Source: Liolophura sinensis
Taxonomy: Eukaryota; Mollusca; Polyplacophora; Chitonida; Chitonidae
DNA: 64,000 nt
NCBI RefSeq assembly: GCF_032854445.1
Contig: NC_088302.1
Coordinates: forward strand, 23,883,788 to 23,947,787
Reading direction: 5' to 3'
The position numbers were made by a program, and so were the translations under genes. This document shows positions 24,101 to 36,100 of the stretch, one piece after another. The notes under the pieces are model-generated. The model searched no databases. It saw only the letters and a list, made by a program, of their open reading frames with translations, and was not told the DNA's origin. How positions within the stretch are numbered: the first letter of the stretch is position 1; every line of letters begins with the position of its first letter.

Positions 24101-27100
24101 GTACTGTAAAGTTGTGGATGCTGTATAAAGTCGTGGATACAGTATAGTTAAGGATACTGCAAAGTGGTAGATTCTGTATAGCCAAGTGTACTGTAAAGTT
24201 GTGGATACTGTATGAAGTCGTGGATACAGTATAGTTAAGGATACTGCAAAGTGGTAGATTCTGTATAGCCAAGTGTACTGTAAAGTTGTATATACTGTAT
24301 AAAGTCGTGGATACAGTATAGTTAAGGATACTGCAAAGTGGCAATTCTGTATAGCCAAGTATATTGCAAAGTTGCTGAAGGAGAAATTTTAATGAGGGTC
24401 ATGGTAATGTTTTTTTTTCCTAACTAGGTCAATATTTAGTGGGTGGAATACAATTTTGCGCCAGATGTTGGCATTAACTTATGGTTCAGTAGAGTAATGA
24501 ACAGTGTTTGACAGATCTTTCACTTTTACTCCATTCCTTTTTGTAGTGCACTCAACCTTGTCTGACAGGCTTTGACTCCTATATAAATATCAGAACTGCT
24601 TGTTTGAAGGTAAAACAAGTCTCCTACAATCATAGTAGATGTTTTGATCTTAACCTGGAGGTTGCGTCACATCCAGTATGTTGGTTCACATGCTTACAGA
24701 AAGGAAACAGCATCAGTGAAGATCGGCCTACATTTACATATTTTTAAGAATTTATTTCACAGAATTAATATATGTGTTGTATACTGCTGTAGTGTGTACT
24801 CGTGCACAGAATAGATCTTCTGGAAAAGGGCCACTCCGCCAAAAGAAATTCAGAATTTTTTAGTTGGTTCAGCCAAATACTTAAATGAGTTGTATCTGAC
24901 TCTAAACTAAACATTGTGGGCTTGTATTTTCCAAAAAATATTAATTAAAGGAGAAGAAAATTTAAATATCAATCAAATACCATTGAAAAGAGTATGCATT
25001 TCCTCGCAGGTGCATACCATAAAAAATTCTAATATGTACCTCAAGTTGATAAAGAAGTAGTCCTGAAGTCTTCTGTGTTAGGAGGAGAATTGCCATCGGA
25101 AACTGCCGAAGTGCAGTTCATACATTTCCGGTAGAACTCTTTTTCCCAGAAGGTAGCGAACAGTACAGTTCGTTTTCCACTTGACGATAGGGAAACTGGT
25201 ATGTAGGAAGTAGGTTCCAAGTTTACACCAACAATCCGGCAGTTTTAATGACTCTTTCATTGGCTGAGAGGCATCACGCCCCCAGCAAATTACAGGGTGG
25301 TAAAGATGGAGGACATGATGGACTCAGCGATTTATGCCATCTTTGCCGTATTCAGGCTTTACGTGTATGGAGAGGAAAAATCGCAGAACTATGCAGCGGG
25401 CACCACCAGATAGAAAAAAAATGTGCTCTTTTTTAGCCTGTAGTGTCATTTTTTAAAGTTTTCTTCTCCTTTAAGAGAATTGTAAGGGTAAATCCATCGC
25501 TGGTGTAAACTGTCAGCCCAATGAGAGAACCTGCAAATGAGGAAGAGCAAAGATTCCCACATTGCAACGTTCGCTTCTGGATCCGAATATAAACAATATG
25601 ACAGATTGAAAGCAAATTATAAGTCTATTAGATAAATACCATTTTCCATTCTTATTCTTAAGATATTATAAAGTAATCATAATTCCCAAAAGTGCGTATG
25701 GCTGAACTGAAGTTACATGACAGGTCACATAATTACAACACAATACTGCATGTAGGCTGGATGTGTGTAAACAAGGGGAGGTAACCTAATCAAGGAAGTC
25801 AGGGCTCAGCTCTGTCTCAAATATAACAGAGTGAGTGAGTTGATGGTGAAGGAAAACCCTGGATAATAGTGAACATTTGACTATTCACTTAAAGTCAAAA
25901 TTCATGTTAGTAGACGTCTGGAAGTCTCAACTGTATGTAGATGATGTCTAAAATAACAACACAATTTTTTGCCGTCTGTAGTAAGGGGCTCTAATCTGGG
26001 TTGGGATGGGTGGGAGACTGATCTCATTGATACCAGATGTGTCTCCTCGGGAAGACCAGAGAATTCTATGTAATTTGACTGCATGTAATTCAGAGAGAAA
26101 AAATTTTCCTCTGACATGACTGACTGATATGTATATCGTTTTATGTAACATGTCTTACATCTGTGCAAGTGAGGTGTCAGTTTGTGTATGTGTCAGTTTA
26201 ATATGTCTTCTTTCTGTTTGTGTTTTTCCAGAGACCTTTCCAATGAGCTAGAAGTTAGTGAATCGGAAAATGAAGGGGAGGTAAGTGTTCATGCCTGGTA
26301 GAGGAAAATTACAGTCATCAATATATATAATGTAGTGCCATTGATGCATACAGACTCAGTCTGTTGCATGTCTATCAGTGAAATGTTGCTTTCAAATGTA
26401 ATCAGTATACTACCCAATCTATTATGCATGTCACTGCTCAGGATAATTTCGAGATGTTGATTTTACTTGTTTGTGACGGAACAGAGACGAAATTGGTTGT
26501 AAACCCTCAGTTAATAGACCAATCAATACCGTTATGATGTGTGTGGCCTGCAGCACATTTCACATGAAATCAATATATTTGTACCCAAAAGTGTGGAATT
26601 AGTATAATTACATGTCATTCAGTACATTTCCATGTGGTATTCTTGAAATTTTTTAGTTGACAAAAATATCCTGGCCTGAAAATGATGTATGCATGTGTTA
26701 GATAAATGTACATGTAGCTGCTCTGTGTTGTTTTGCAAATGTGGATGGTAATCATTGCAGACTTCCTTCCTCATTTATAATGTCATGAAACTAATCACTC
26801 TCGTGTTCAAAGTTGGTGAAAAAGTTAGATGAAACTGTATGTGGTTCACGGTAAATTTCACAAATTACCTGATTTTTTTTTAATCAAGTAATCACCTTTT
26901 TCTAGTGCAGTTCATACAGCAGGGGAATTTTTAGTTGGGCGTAAAGCTATATGTGATTTACTGTATTTTCAACTGTTTTATATTGCAAAGTAGATATTGT
27001 GTTACAGGGTTGTTGAAGCATTTTGATTAGTAGGCACAGAGGTGATTGGGTTAACTGAAGTTCAACTTACAGGGGTCAGGAGAGCTGTTGTGATTGATTT

Positions 27101-30100
27101 TCCGTGATCTTTCTCTGACCTCTATGCCCTCCCTCTGACTGGGCGAATTGCCGCAGTTGTGGAGGGTGTCTCAGCAAACACCAGTCAAAACAGCAGATAT
27201 TCTGTCTCATGTAGCATGCCTCTGGGCTCAGCAAGCCACAATAAATTCACAACTTTTTAGGGATTTCATTAGTTTAAAAGGTTGTGTTGAAAGGTTCTGT
27301 TAGCGTGAACAGCAAGTCATTCACATGATCTCTGTATATGTCTTGGTCAGTAGTGGTTAACATTTTTGGCCAGGTTTGGGTGGAGAGGAGTTGTTTTCTG
27401 GGGTACAGCTTGACTGTAATCAAAACTGGGGCCTTGTCATTGACTGCCTGTAGGTCGGAGTGGCTGAGGGATATTATCAGCATGATGCACTTGCCGATGT
27501 CATGAATTTCTTATTGCCTCTCCTCTTGGCCTCAGTGTCTACTCTGCACAACTGTAACAGTCTTGCCCTATATAACACCCTGATGCTATGTCTCCATGTA
27601 ATCAGTACATATGAATATCCCTGACCCAATCCTGACTATCCCGCTCGGCCACATGAACAACAAGGCTTTCATTGCGTGAATACCCTGTACAGATCCATTT
27701 GTATCCACGTAAAGGGCATTCAGTCACAATTGAGGAAAGAGCTGCTTGATAGCTGTTGTTACATGTAGAGTTGTCCATTATGAAATGTAGAGTTCTTGCA
27801 TCAAAGGCTTTCTCCTCATTATAGAATATATATTGACTTCGGAATAATTGGTTGGAGGTAATGACATACTTGCATGTGTGGTTCCGTATCTTCTGTAATT
27901 TAATTCCTCGCTGATTGCTAACAGGACTCCTTAATGAACTGTAACTGTGTCCAACTAGAGACACGCCTTTAACATTAGTGAATTTTATAAAGCATTGAAT
28001 TAAATGACAATATAAGAGAGTGGTGAAATCTAGTTCTGCTCTGTTATGATTAATTATGCACATCTGTAGCAGTCTTGCCCTACTACATGACTCCCTTATA
28101 TACAAACTGAAAAGAAAACAAACCTTGCCATAAGTATGAAACTATTGTGTAACTCTGTTCTTTTACTCAAGCATCGACTTCACCTTGACAGGAACACCTG
28201 TATTGTGAAAGGAGTTTTGCTGTCAACTAGTAATAACAAACTATCAGTCAAGCAAATGGCTGGAGCACGTGTGTTTTACTGTTGCCTTGCCTACACATTT
28301 CTTTATTTAAACTCATGTATGTGAATTTTTAGAAACTTAAGTTTGTACTAAGATTCTTCACCTGTATAGTCACACTGATGCAGACACCTTTTCCGTCCAA
28401 GTTTTGATATTTCGTGAATGATGCTCCAGAGCTTTTTTGCATTACCTCAGTATTGTTTTCTGGTGAGATCAGTGTTCAAAACAAAATTGTGTTTGTGGTG
28501 CGTTGAGACACTGATAATCCTTTTTATGTTAGTATTGTATAGGGTTAGTTGCTGTCAAAAAATTAATAACTTGATGTTCCTCTTCATCGCTCCCAAGATT
28601 TGATGGAGTAGTGACATTGGTTTAGATGGCAGTTAGGGTCAGACAGAACTGTGGCCAGAACAAGGGATGAGTGCAGCTGGACATGGGAGTGCAGGGACAG
28701 CCATAGGCTTTAGTTTGGCAGGAATCACCCCCTAGGGGGAGGACGGAATTAGATGGTGGCCATGTTCATTTACAGGGTTCTCTGTCCTATTGTCAGACAG
28801 GCGGCTGCACTTATTGAATTATGGAGTGGAATTTTGTCCTTTGGGGACAAGGTTTTGGTGAACAGCTCAGTGCATTTAATTTCTCTCCATAGTTGTTCAT
28901 AATGTAGAATCTTGTCCTGTTTATCGTTTCTATTAGTTCGTACTGTTTTGAATCGCTTTTTAAAATAGCTTATTAATGTTCTTTAATATTTAAGTTTTTG
29001 CTGGTAAATTTAGTGGGTTACCTCTTCACCTGCTGTCTTTGAACATTTTTATGAGCAAAAAATAAGTCATATTTGATAAATTTCTTTATCATGAATGAAA
29101 ATAGGGAATGAATGTCCATCATGTTTGTTCACATTTTGACAGACACCCAAACAAAACCCATGTAGCCTCATTATGATCTGATTGTTTTCATTACCGTCCC
29201 CTCCCAGGAGGACAAGTCTTGATTAGTGTGTTCCTCGAGACCACTATTAATATGATGACAAGATCAAATCTATTTGTCTCTCTGTTCTTCCTGCTAACCC
29301 TCACACCTCCCTCCTACACCCCTCCCCCTCCCTATCCCAGTCTTTATCCCCTGGGTCATTATAGAGTATTTTATCAACGACAGTTGTTTATGACTGGCAG
29401 ATATTTTCATGTATTAAATAAATTCTGTTTCATCTTACAGGATGGCACTAAGTGTGATGAGAGCATTAACAAACCTGTTGCCGAAACCCAAGGAAATAGG
29501 TGAGTCAGTCTGAACTGTTTGTGCATATTGTTATCCTAAAGTAAGTCAATCAACTGGGTGAACATGTATATCTTCTTTACCATCTTCTTTTCTATTGGGG
29601 GCCTCCATGGCTCAGTTGGTTGATGCAGCGTAATGACCCAGGAGCCTCTCACCAACGCTGCACTGTGAATTCAAGTCCAGCTCATGCTGGCTTCCTCTCA
29701 TGCCGTACGTGGGAAGGTCTTCAGCAACCCTCGGATGGTCGTGGGTTTCACCCAGGCTCTGCCAGGTTTCCACCCACCATAATGCTGGCCACCTTAAGTG
29801 AAATATTCTTGCACATGGTGTGAAACACCAATCAAATAAATAAAAATAAATCTTTACTATTCCCAGACAAAAGAACAGAGATACAAGATAAAATACTGAA
29901 AATCGAGTAGCTGTGGGTGAAAAATTTAGGCACTAGTCCCTCTAATGTGTAGTTTCTCACATCTGGCATGTGTTTACATGTTTGCCAGTACTCATCAAGT
30001 TACTCTGCAGCTTTGGATGAAGCAAACGTGTTACCATCAGTTGGTGGGGTAATTTAGTATGATAGAAAAGTATGTTCTGTGTTACAGAAAAAGGTTTCTT

Positions 30101-33100
30101 GTGGTTTTAACTTTTTCTGTGTTTATTTATGTTTATTTATGTTTTGTTAATTTTCAACACCATACTTTTGCGTTTTTTTGACTTCCATATTTTCAGGATC
30201 TGTTGAAGTTTAGTTGTAAATAATTCCATATTCATCAATATTAAGTGTCAACATTTTCCATAAGACTATTATTAGTACATTAGCAATAAATGTTGGCTCT
30301 AATATTAACTTGCCAGATGTACATGTACAAAAATGAATTTCCTGTGAATTCACATGCTTCTTGTGATAATACAGCTGTATTGAAAAGGTTGAATCACTGG
30401 TTCTTGTGGTGATACAGCTGTATTGAAAAGGTTGAATTACTGCTTCTTGTGGTAATACAGCTGTATTGAAAAGGTTGCATCACAACTTTTTGTGGTAATA
30501 CAGCTGTATTGAAAAGGTTGAATCACTGCTTCTTGTGGTGATACAGCTGTATTGAAAAGGTTGCATCACTGCTTCTTGTGGTAATACAGCTGTATTGAAA
30601 AGGTTGAATCACTGCTTCTTGTGGTGATACAGCTGTATTGAAAAGGTTGCATCACTGCTTCTCGTGGTAATACAGCTGTATTGAATAGGTTGAATCACTG
30701 CTTCTTGTGTTTATACAGCTGTATTGAAAAGGTTGAAACACGAAACATACAGGATGTATTTTGGTAAAAGGTTGACTGTTAGCAATAATAAAGAGTAAAA
30801 GGGTCATAGACCAGCTTATTGATGATAAAAATTAAATTTTTAGAAATCCAGAAATAGAACTGCCTCTAAATTAAATTGTAATCAACCATGTGAACTACTA
30901 GCTAAATTTATCAGCATTGCTGGGTTTGTAAAAATTGTATGTGTGCAAAGATATTACAATTGTATCAGCTGATAAATTTCTTCATGTCGAGTACATGTAG
31001 AATTACTGTGTAGAACAGAGTAGAGGCTATTTTAGTATTGAGCATGCAGTAAGTTTGTTTTTTTCTTTGACCGTGGAAGAATCCTTTCTTACTGGTTACG
31101 ACCACAAACAAGAAATGTCCATGAGTTAAAGCAAATTTGAATATTGTCTTCAGTCTGTGTCACTTTAATATGTATGGCTTTGGTTAGACTTTGGCAGTTA
31201 CTTCCAGTGAATTGCTTGCAGTGACGTGATCTACAAATTGTTTTGACAATTCTCTTCCATCCTCTGGGTATTCTCTGTAGTTTGCCTATTTCTGCAGCCC
31301 GTTTTTCCAAGAAAGCTAGATTGATTTTTCGGTGTAATGGGTATGTGGTGCTGAGGTAGCAGACAAAGTGCGGTCCATGTTGTGGCTTTGATCATGGATT
31401 AGAACATCCTGAGTTAGGTCTTCATATGTATAGGCTTGTCATTATCCAGTTGGTCATACTCAAAAGTTTGCCCATTGCAGTTTTGAACATACAAATTGGG
31501 CAAGTTGTCTTACCTGTACATTGCCTTCCTGGAAACGTCTTAAATTTTAAGAACAAATGGATTATGCTATTAAATAAGTAAGAAATGTTGAAGAATCCGT
31601 TAAAATTTTATTCGGTCTTATAGTGAGTAAACTTATGTCAAACATAGGTTAGAAAAATGTGTTTATTGGTGATTAAAAATTAGATTGGTTGCCTTGGCTG
31701 CTCATGTAATGTATTTATTACTGTTTCACAGAAACATATACTTTTTTTGTTCACTTCGTAAGATCATTTTTTGCTTTTTATCAGTTCCCTTTGAGCTTTC
31801 TTCTAACTCAGTCTTGCCAATGTATGGCTGGAATACCTCATGTACCAGTGTGGGTAAATGCCAACCATTCATTCATTTACTGATGCTATGATTACACATA
31901 TACATTATTGCATACTAATGTGTTACAAGTAATGTGTCTGCTGCTTGTAAATTTATAGCAGTTGTTACTTGCAAAATAGCAAGAGAGATTTGATACAGCA
32001 CTGTTGTTGTCAGCTCTGACCTTTTCTGGTGATTCATGAGCAGAAAGACATATCACAGCACTTTGGTACTTTATTAACCTCTTTTATGACGTTTGCACCA
32101 CTGAAGTAACTGTGTTACTTAATAATCCTTGTAGTTACATGTGGGTGTTGAACTGCTTGTACGTGAGCTTATTATTGGCACAATTAGGTAATCTACGTAG
32201 TACCGTTAGCTGCTGTGCTTGTGTGACATTATCCTTCAGAACAGTGAATTAATGACCTTTGTCAGCAATTAAGAGATGATTTTGTTGTCATGTAGAGCCG
32301 AGTTCATGGCCATTGGTCAGATGTTTGGAAGGTGGATAACCCAGATGCTGTGCTGACTAGAACCATTCTGACAAGATCTTTGATCTGGAAGCCTATTTAG
32401 CAGGGACGTGACGCCTATCAATTTCTCTTGACTCGCCTCACTGGCTCGATTGCCTGCTGTCGGGTCGGGCTTAAAAAGTTGCGGTGGATAAGTGAAGGCT
32501 GCTGGTTTAGCGTAGTGTCGCAGTCTTCCGGAGATGTACAAAATGATCCATCATATGCTTGGCTGAATTCTGCTGGCTTACTTGTATCAAGAGAATTCGT
32601 TGAATTGAATTTTGTGCAGGAATGATTGTACATCTCATAGCTTAGCAAATCAATGTACATGCAGCAGTGAGTCAATTTCAGATATTTTGATATTGGCTAA
32701 AAAGTACTAGCAGTTGATGTTGTAGAAAATCTGACCTTTCTCTTGAAAATTTGCTCTATAAAAATAGTTATTTGAAGTATCTGGTTAAAAAAACATTTAT
32801 GTGTGTTTCAAGCAAGGATTGTAAACACAAAATATGTATTTTAACCGGAAAGAGAAGTGCACGGTTAGAAATTGGCTGGTCATCTACAGCAAGGAAAACT
32901 GTTTATTTGTGGTTGAAAAGAATTCTTGGCAAGGGGTGGTGGGTGTATTAGGAAGATTTGGTGCTGACTGTTGTTGAGGGTAGACTGCAAGCACCTGTGT
33001 GGTTTGCATGCCTTGGGAACTCACCCCACAGGCTGATTAGGAATGTTGTGGATATGAAGTATTTTGCTTGGCTCATGCTGGCAGAATATTTTGTTGATGT

Positions 33101-36100
33101 TAGCTATGAACCGTAAACAAACCCTACCACTCCAGCAAGCTGTGTGCTAGCAAAGGAAATAGTCTTGTTGAATAGCTGAGACAAACATGAATTGCTGGAA
33201 AGAAGTAGTTTGGTGCCCATAAGATTTTCTTCTCTTATGTAACAATTTAACCATGCTAATATACATGGGTCGGTTTCACAATTACAGGGCATCTTTGACT
33301 TGAGTCAAAATTTGAAATACAACCTTATTTGAGACTTTTAGAAATAAACAATTTGTTTGCTTTAATTATGATGGGAGGAAACCAGGCTAAAACTTCTAAA
33401 TGCTATTTCAAATTAAATGTGTCAAAATTTAAACTTTCCCTACCAAAGATAAAGGCAATATGACAAATTTTTAAATTTTGACTAAATTCAGAACTGGCTT
33501 TGTAGAATCTGCCCCAGTTATCGATACATTATGGACTTTACATACATGTAGAATAATCGTAGTGCAAGGTTTCCTGAACACTTGATTTCATAACCAGGAG
33601 TGAGATCATTCACCCTTGGAGCGCTCCTTTTACGTCAAGGCCTGTTACTGCTACCTTACATCATAAACATGTGTGTAGCTTTACTCCTGCTAGGGCCAGG
33701 TCTGGTTTATGGACAGGACTGAGCATGGAGAGAAGCATTATCCAGTTCAGTGTGTCAATTAACACTAATGCATAGTCCTAGAATTGTAGTGCTGTGAACG
33801 TTGGAATTTGATACATGTATATGGAATAACTTCTGCTAAATGGACATGTGTGTGTGTGATATATATGTAGCCAAGAGGTTTTTGTACTGGGTTTTGCTTG
33901 AGGACTGGCATACCCCTGTTCTTCCAAACAGCCCTCAAAGGCCTAAGCTGCCATTGTTGGCCTTGATGTTATGGAATAATCCATGTATCTGGAAGCCAAA
34001 CTTATGTGTAGCTCTTGTCTCTGTAGAATTATTAGGTCTGTGTGAAAATCCATCTCGCTGAGCCCCCTTCATTTGTTTGACCTCAGGTTAAATATTGATG
34101 CTTGACCCTGTTTGGTAGCTCAAAGGATAACAAATATTTGGCAGTATTGTGACACATAAAATCGTTAATGGTTTTCTTTTTCTTTTTGATTAATTTCCGT
34201 CATTGATATTAGGAGATGTGTGCACATAACAATTTTTGTATCATTTGGATTAAATAACATTTTCTTAGAAGTAAGTTATTCTGCAGTGTGAATCTTCCTA
34301 GATTTATGACATTTTTATGAGGTGTAGGTCCACCTTTCCAGACGTCAATAAGTCTATCCATGCAAAAGTGAACTACCTGTTAGGCAAATAATGTAAAATT
34401 CTGCTGGTATATTAATAGAGGCAAATATATGTCGTAAACAATTGCTTTTGATGCTGAAACGTATTTCTTCAGGAGGATTTCTTCGGAAAGCTTACCTTTG
34501 AAACAAACCTCAAACCCTACTAACCTTTCTAATATACGTCGAACTCTCAGAATCATGGTAAATGTACAACAGTAATAGACTAAGTTTTAGGTCCATTACG
34601 GTAATCGTGATCAGAGAAAAATCTCTGAAGTTGTTGTACTCCTTTCAAAGCAGCACATGCATTGGGAAGTGCTCTAGTTTTGCCATCACATTCACTACAT
34701 TTAGTGCATATCTAAGAACATGGGCAACAGAATATTTTACAAAAAAGGAACATATTTTCCGAATTAAAAAGGTAATTTGATCGGTTGTCATTAATACAGG
34801 ACAGTAATTTATAAATAGCCTACCCTAATTCTTCTAATTTTTGGGACAATTGGTCTACTTTTTTTAGTCAATATACATCAAATTGTAACAGGAATATTTA
34901 GTTTTTGGGGCTTTTTTATATTTTTTTCACATTGTGAGTCCACATATTCATATCATTATTAAACAAAACTTAGGAGAAAAATATAATTTTTTGCTTTCAG
35001 CACATTTCATATCTGTCTTAAAAATTAGAAGAATGAGGGTTATCAACAAAAGCTGTTCAGGCAGCTTGTGAAAGTCAACTAGCCCATGACCATGTATGCC
35101 ACAATTTTGAATCTATCTCTCAAGCTTTCTTAGCATTTAAAATCTGAATGTTTGTCCGGTAATGCTGATGCTGTGGAGAGCCCGGTTTCCATGACCGTGA
35201 GATATTAAATCATTTTTTTGTGCACATTATCGTTGTGTATTATGTTTTCGGAATATCACATGATGGCGTATTGACCGGTGGATTGCAAGAATGGCTCCAT
35301 GAGGTATATTACTTTTCAGCGAATAACTTGAATTTTTTTACGACCTTTATTAAACTGTTTAATTCTCTCTGAATATGCAGTTATTACATTACGTTTCTCA
35401 CTGCTTAACTCTTACCTAGATTATGTGGATCTGTTAAAGGCACATTGAGCACACTAAAGTAATAATAATTTATGCTAGCAAACTACAATTAGCTTTGAAC
35501 AATTTTTTTTTTTTTTCAAGAGGTAGTGTCATCATGACAAAACATTGAATAAAAAAGATCGGGTTACCGGAATTAGTTTTTTGTCTAATGATCACTGAAA
35601 ATTTTCTTTATATGGGCGAAATATCTGAATTGTGTTTGTACATGTAAGTGGTGTGGGTTATTTGTGGCTAGTTATAACCACTGTGAAAAATGGGATTAGT
35701 TTTGTATATTTGCACCACTACAGACACTCTTGTTAATTCAGCAATTAATTCTACCTTGTACATCTGTCAAAGTATGAATGAATATAATGACAAACGGTTC
35801 TCTGCAAGTAATGAGATAAAGTAAATGACTGTCCTTGTTAAACATTTGCTGAATAACTCTGAAAATATTTGACTTAAAGAGGAAGTGATTTGCATTTATT
35901 GTCTTCAATTTCATTGTTTTGCCTTAGGGTATTTAAATCAGACCTTAACTCATTCCTGTGTGGTCATCAACTGAGTCTTGGGAGATACAGTTCTCTCCCC
36001 TGGACAGCAGTCCTCGTTCTTACTTGGACATTCACTAGATGCTGTAGGCAATGGCATGATATCTCGAGCCTCCTGATCTGACGCTGAGATAGTAGGAAGA

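Larger units (their letters stand above)
14156..26231 (+). other. Intron 6 (12.1 kb)
   Basis: GTAAGT...GTTTTTCCAG. It holds a second-family SINE (14906-15140), an RFX X-box-like palindrome (17443), a TGTC microsatellite (18482-18500), G- and A-runs at 21658-21696, a V-SINE tail (about 23371-23421), the 87-bp tandem array (23820-24360) and a TTAA-flanked inverted-repeat element (24945-25474). No further exon with fitting phase was recognised. Confidence 0.75.

Noticed and set aside
23940-24358. 134- and 113-codon open frames with 29-residue repeats, - strand
   Set aside because: They are by-products of the 87-bp tandem repeat, whose length is divisible by three.
26234-26280. Exon 7 starting at 26234 (acceptor CAGAG) joined directly to exon 5
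   Set aside because: It is in frame but uses a weaker acceptor and would omit exon 6, which has excellent splice sites and phase. Kept only as a possible minor isoform.
27602-28105. 167-codon open frame, - strand
   Set aside because: No domain or repeat of known coding origin; the interval is ordinary intron.
30358-30738. CRISPR-like array
   Set aside because: The whole 43-bp unit repeats with no unique spacers, and the context is a eukaryotic intron.
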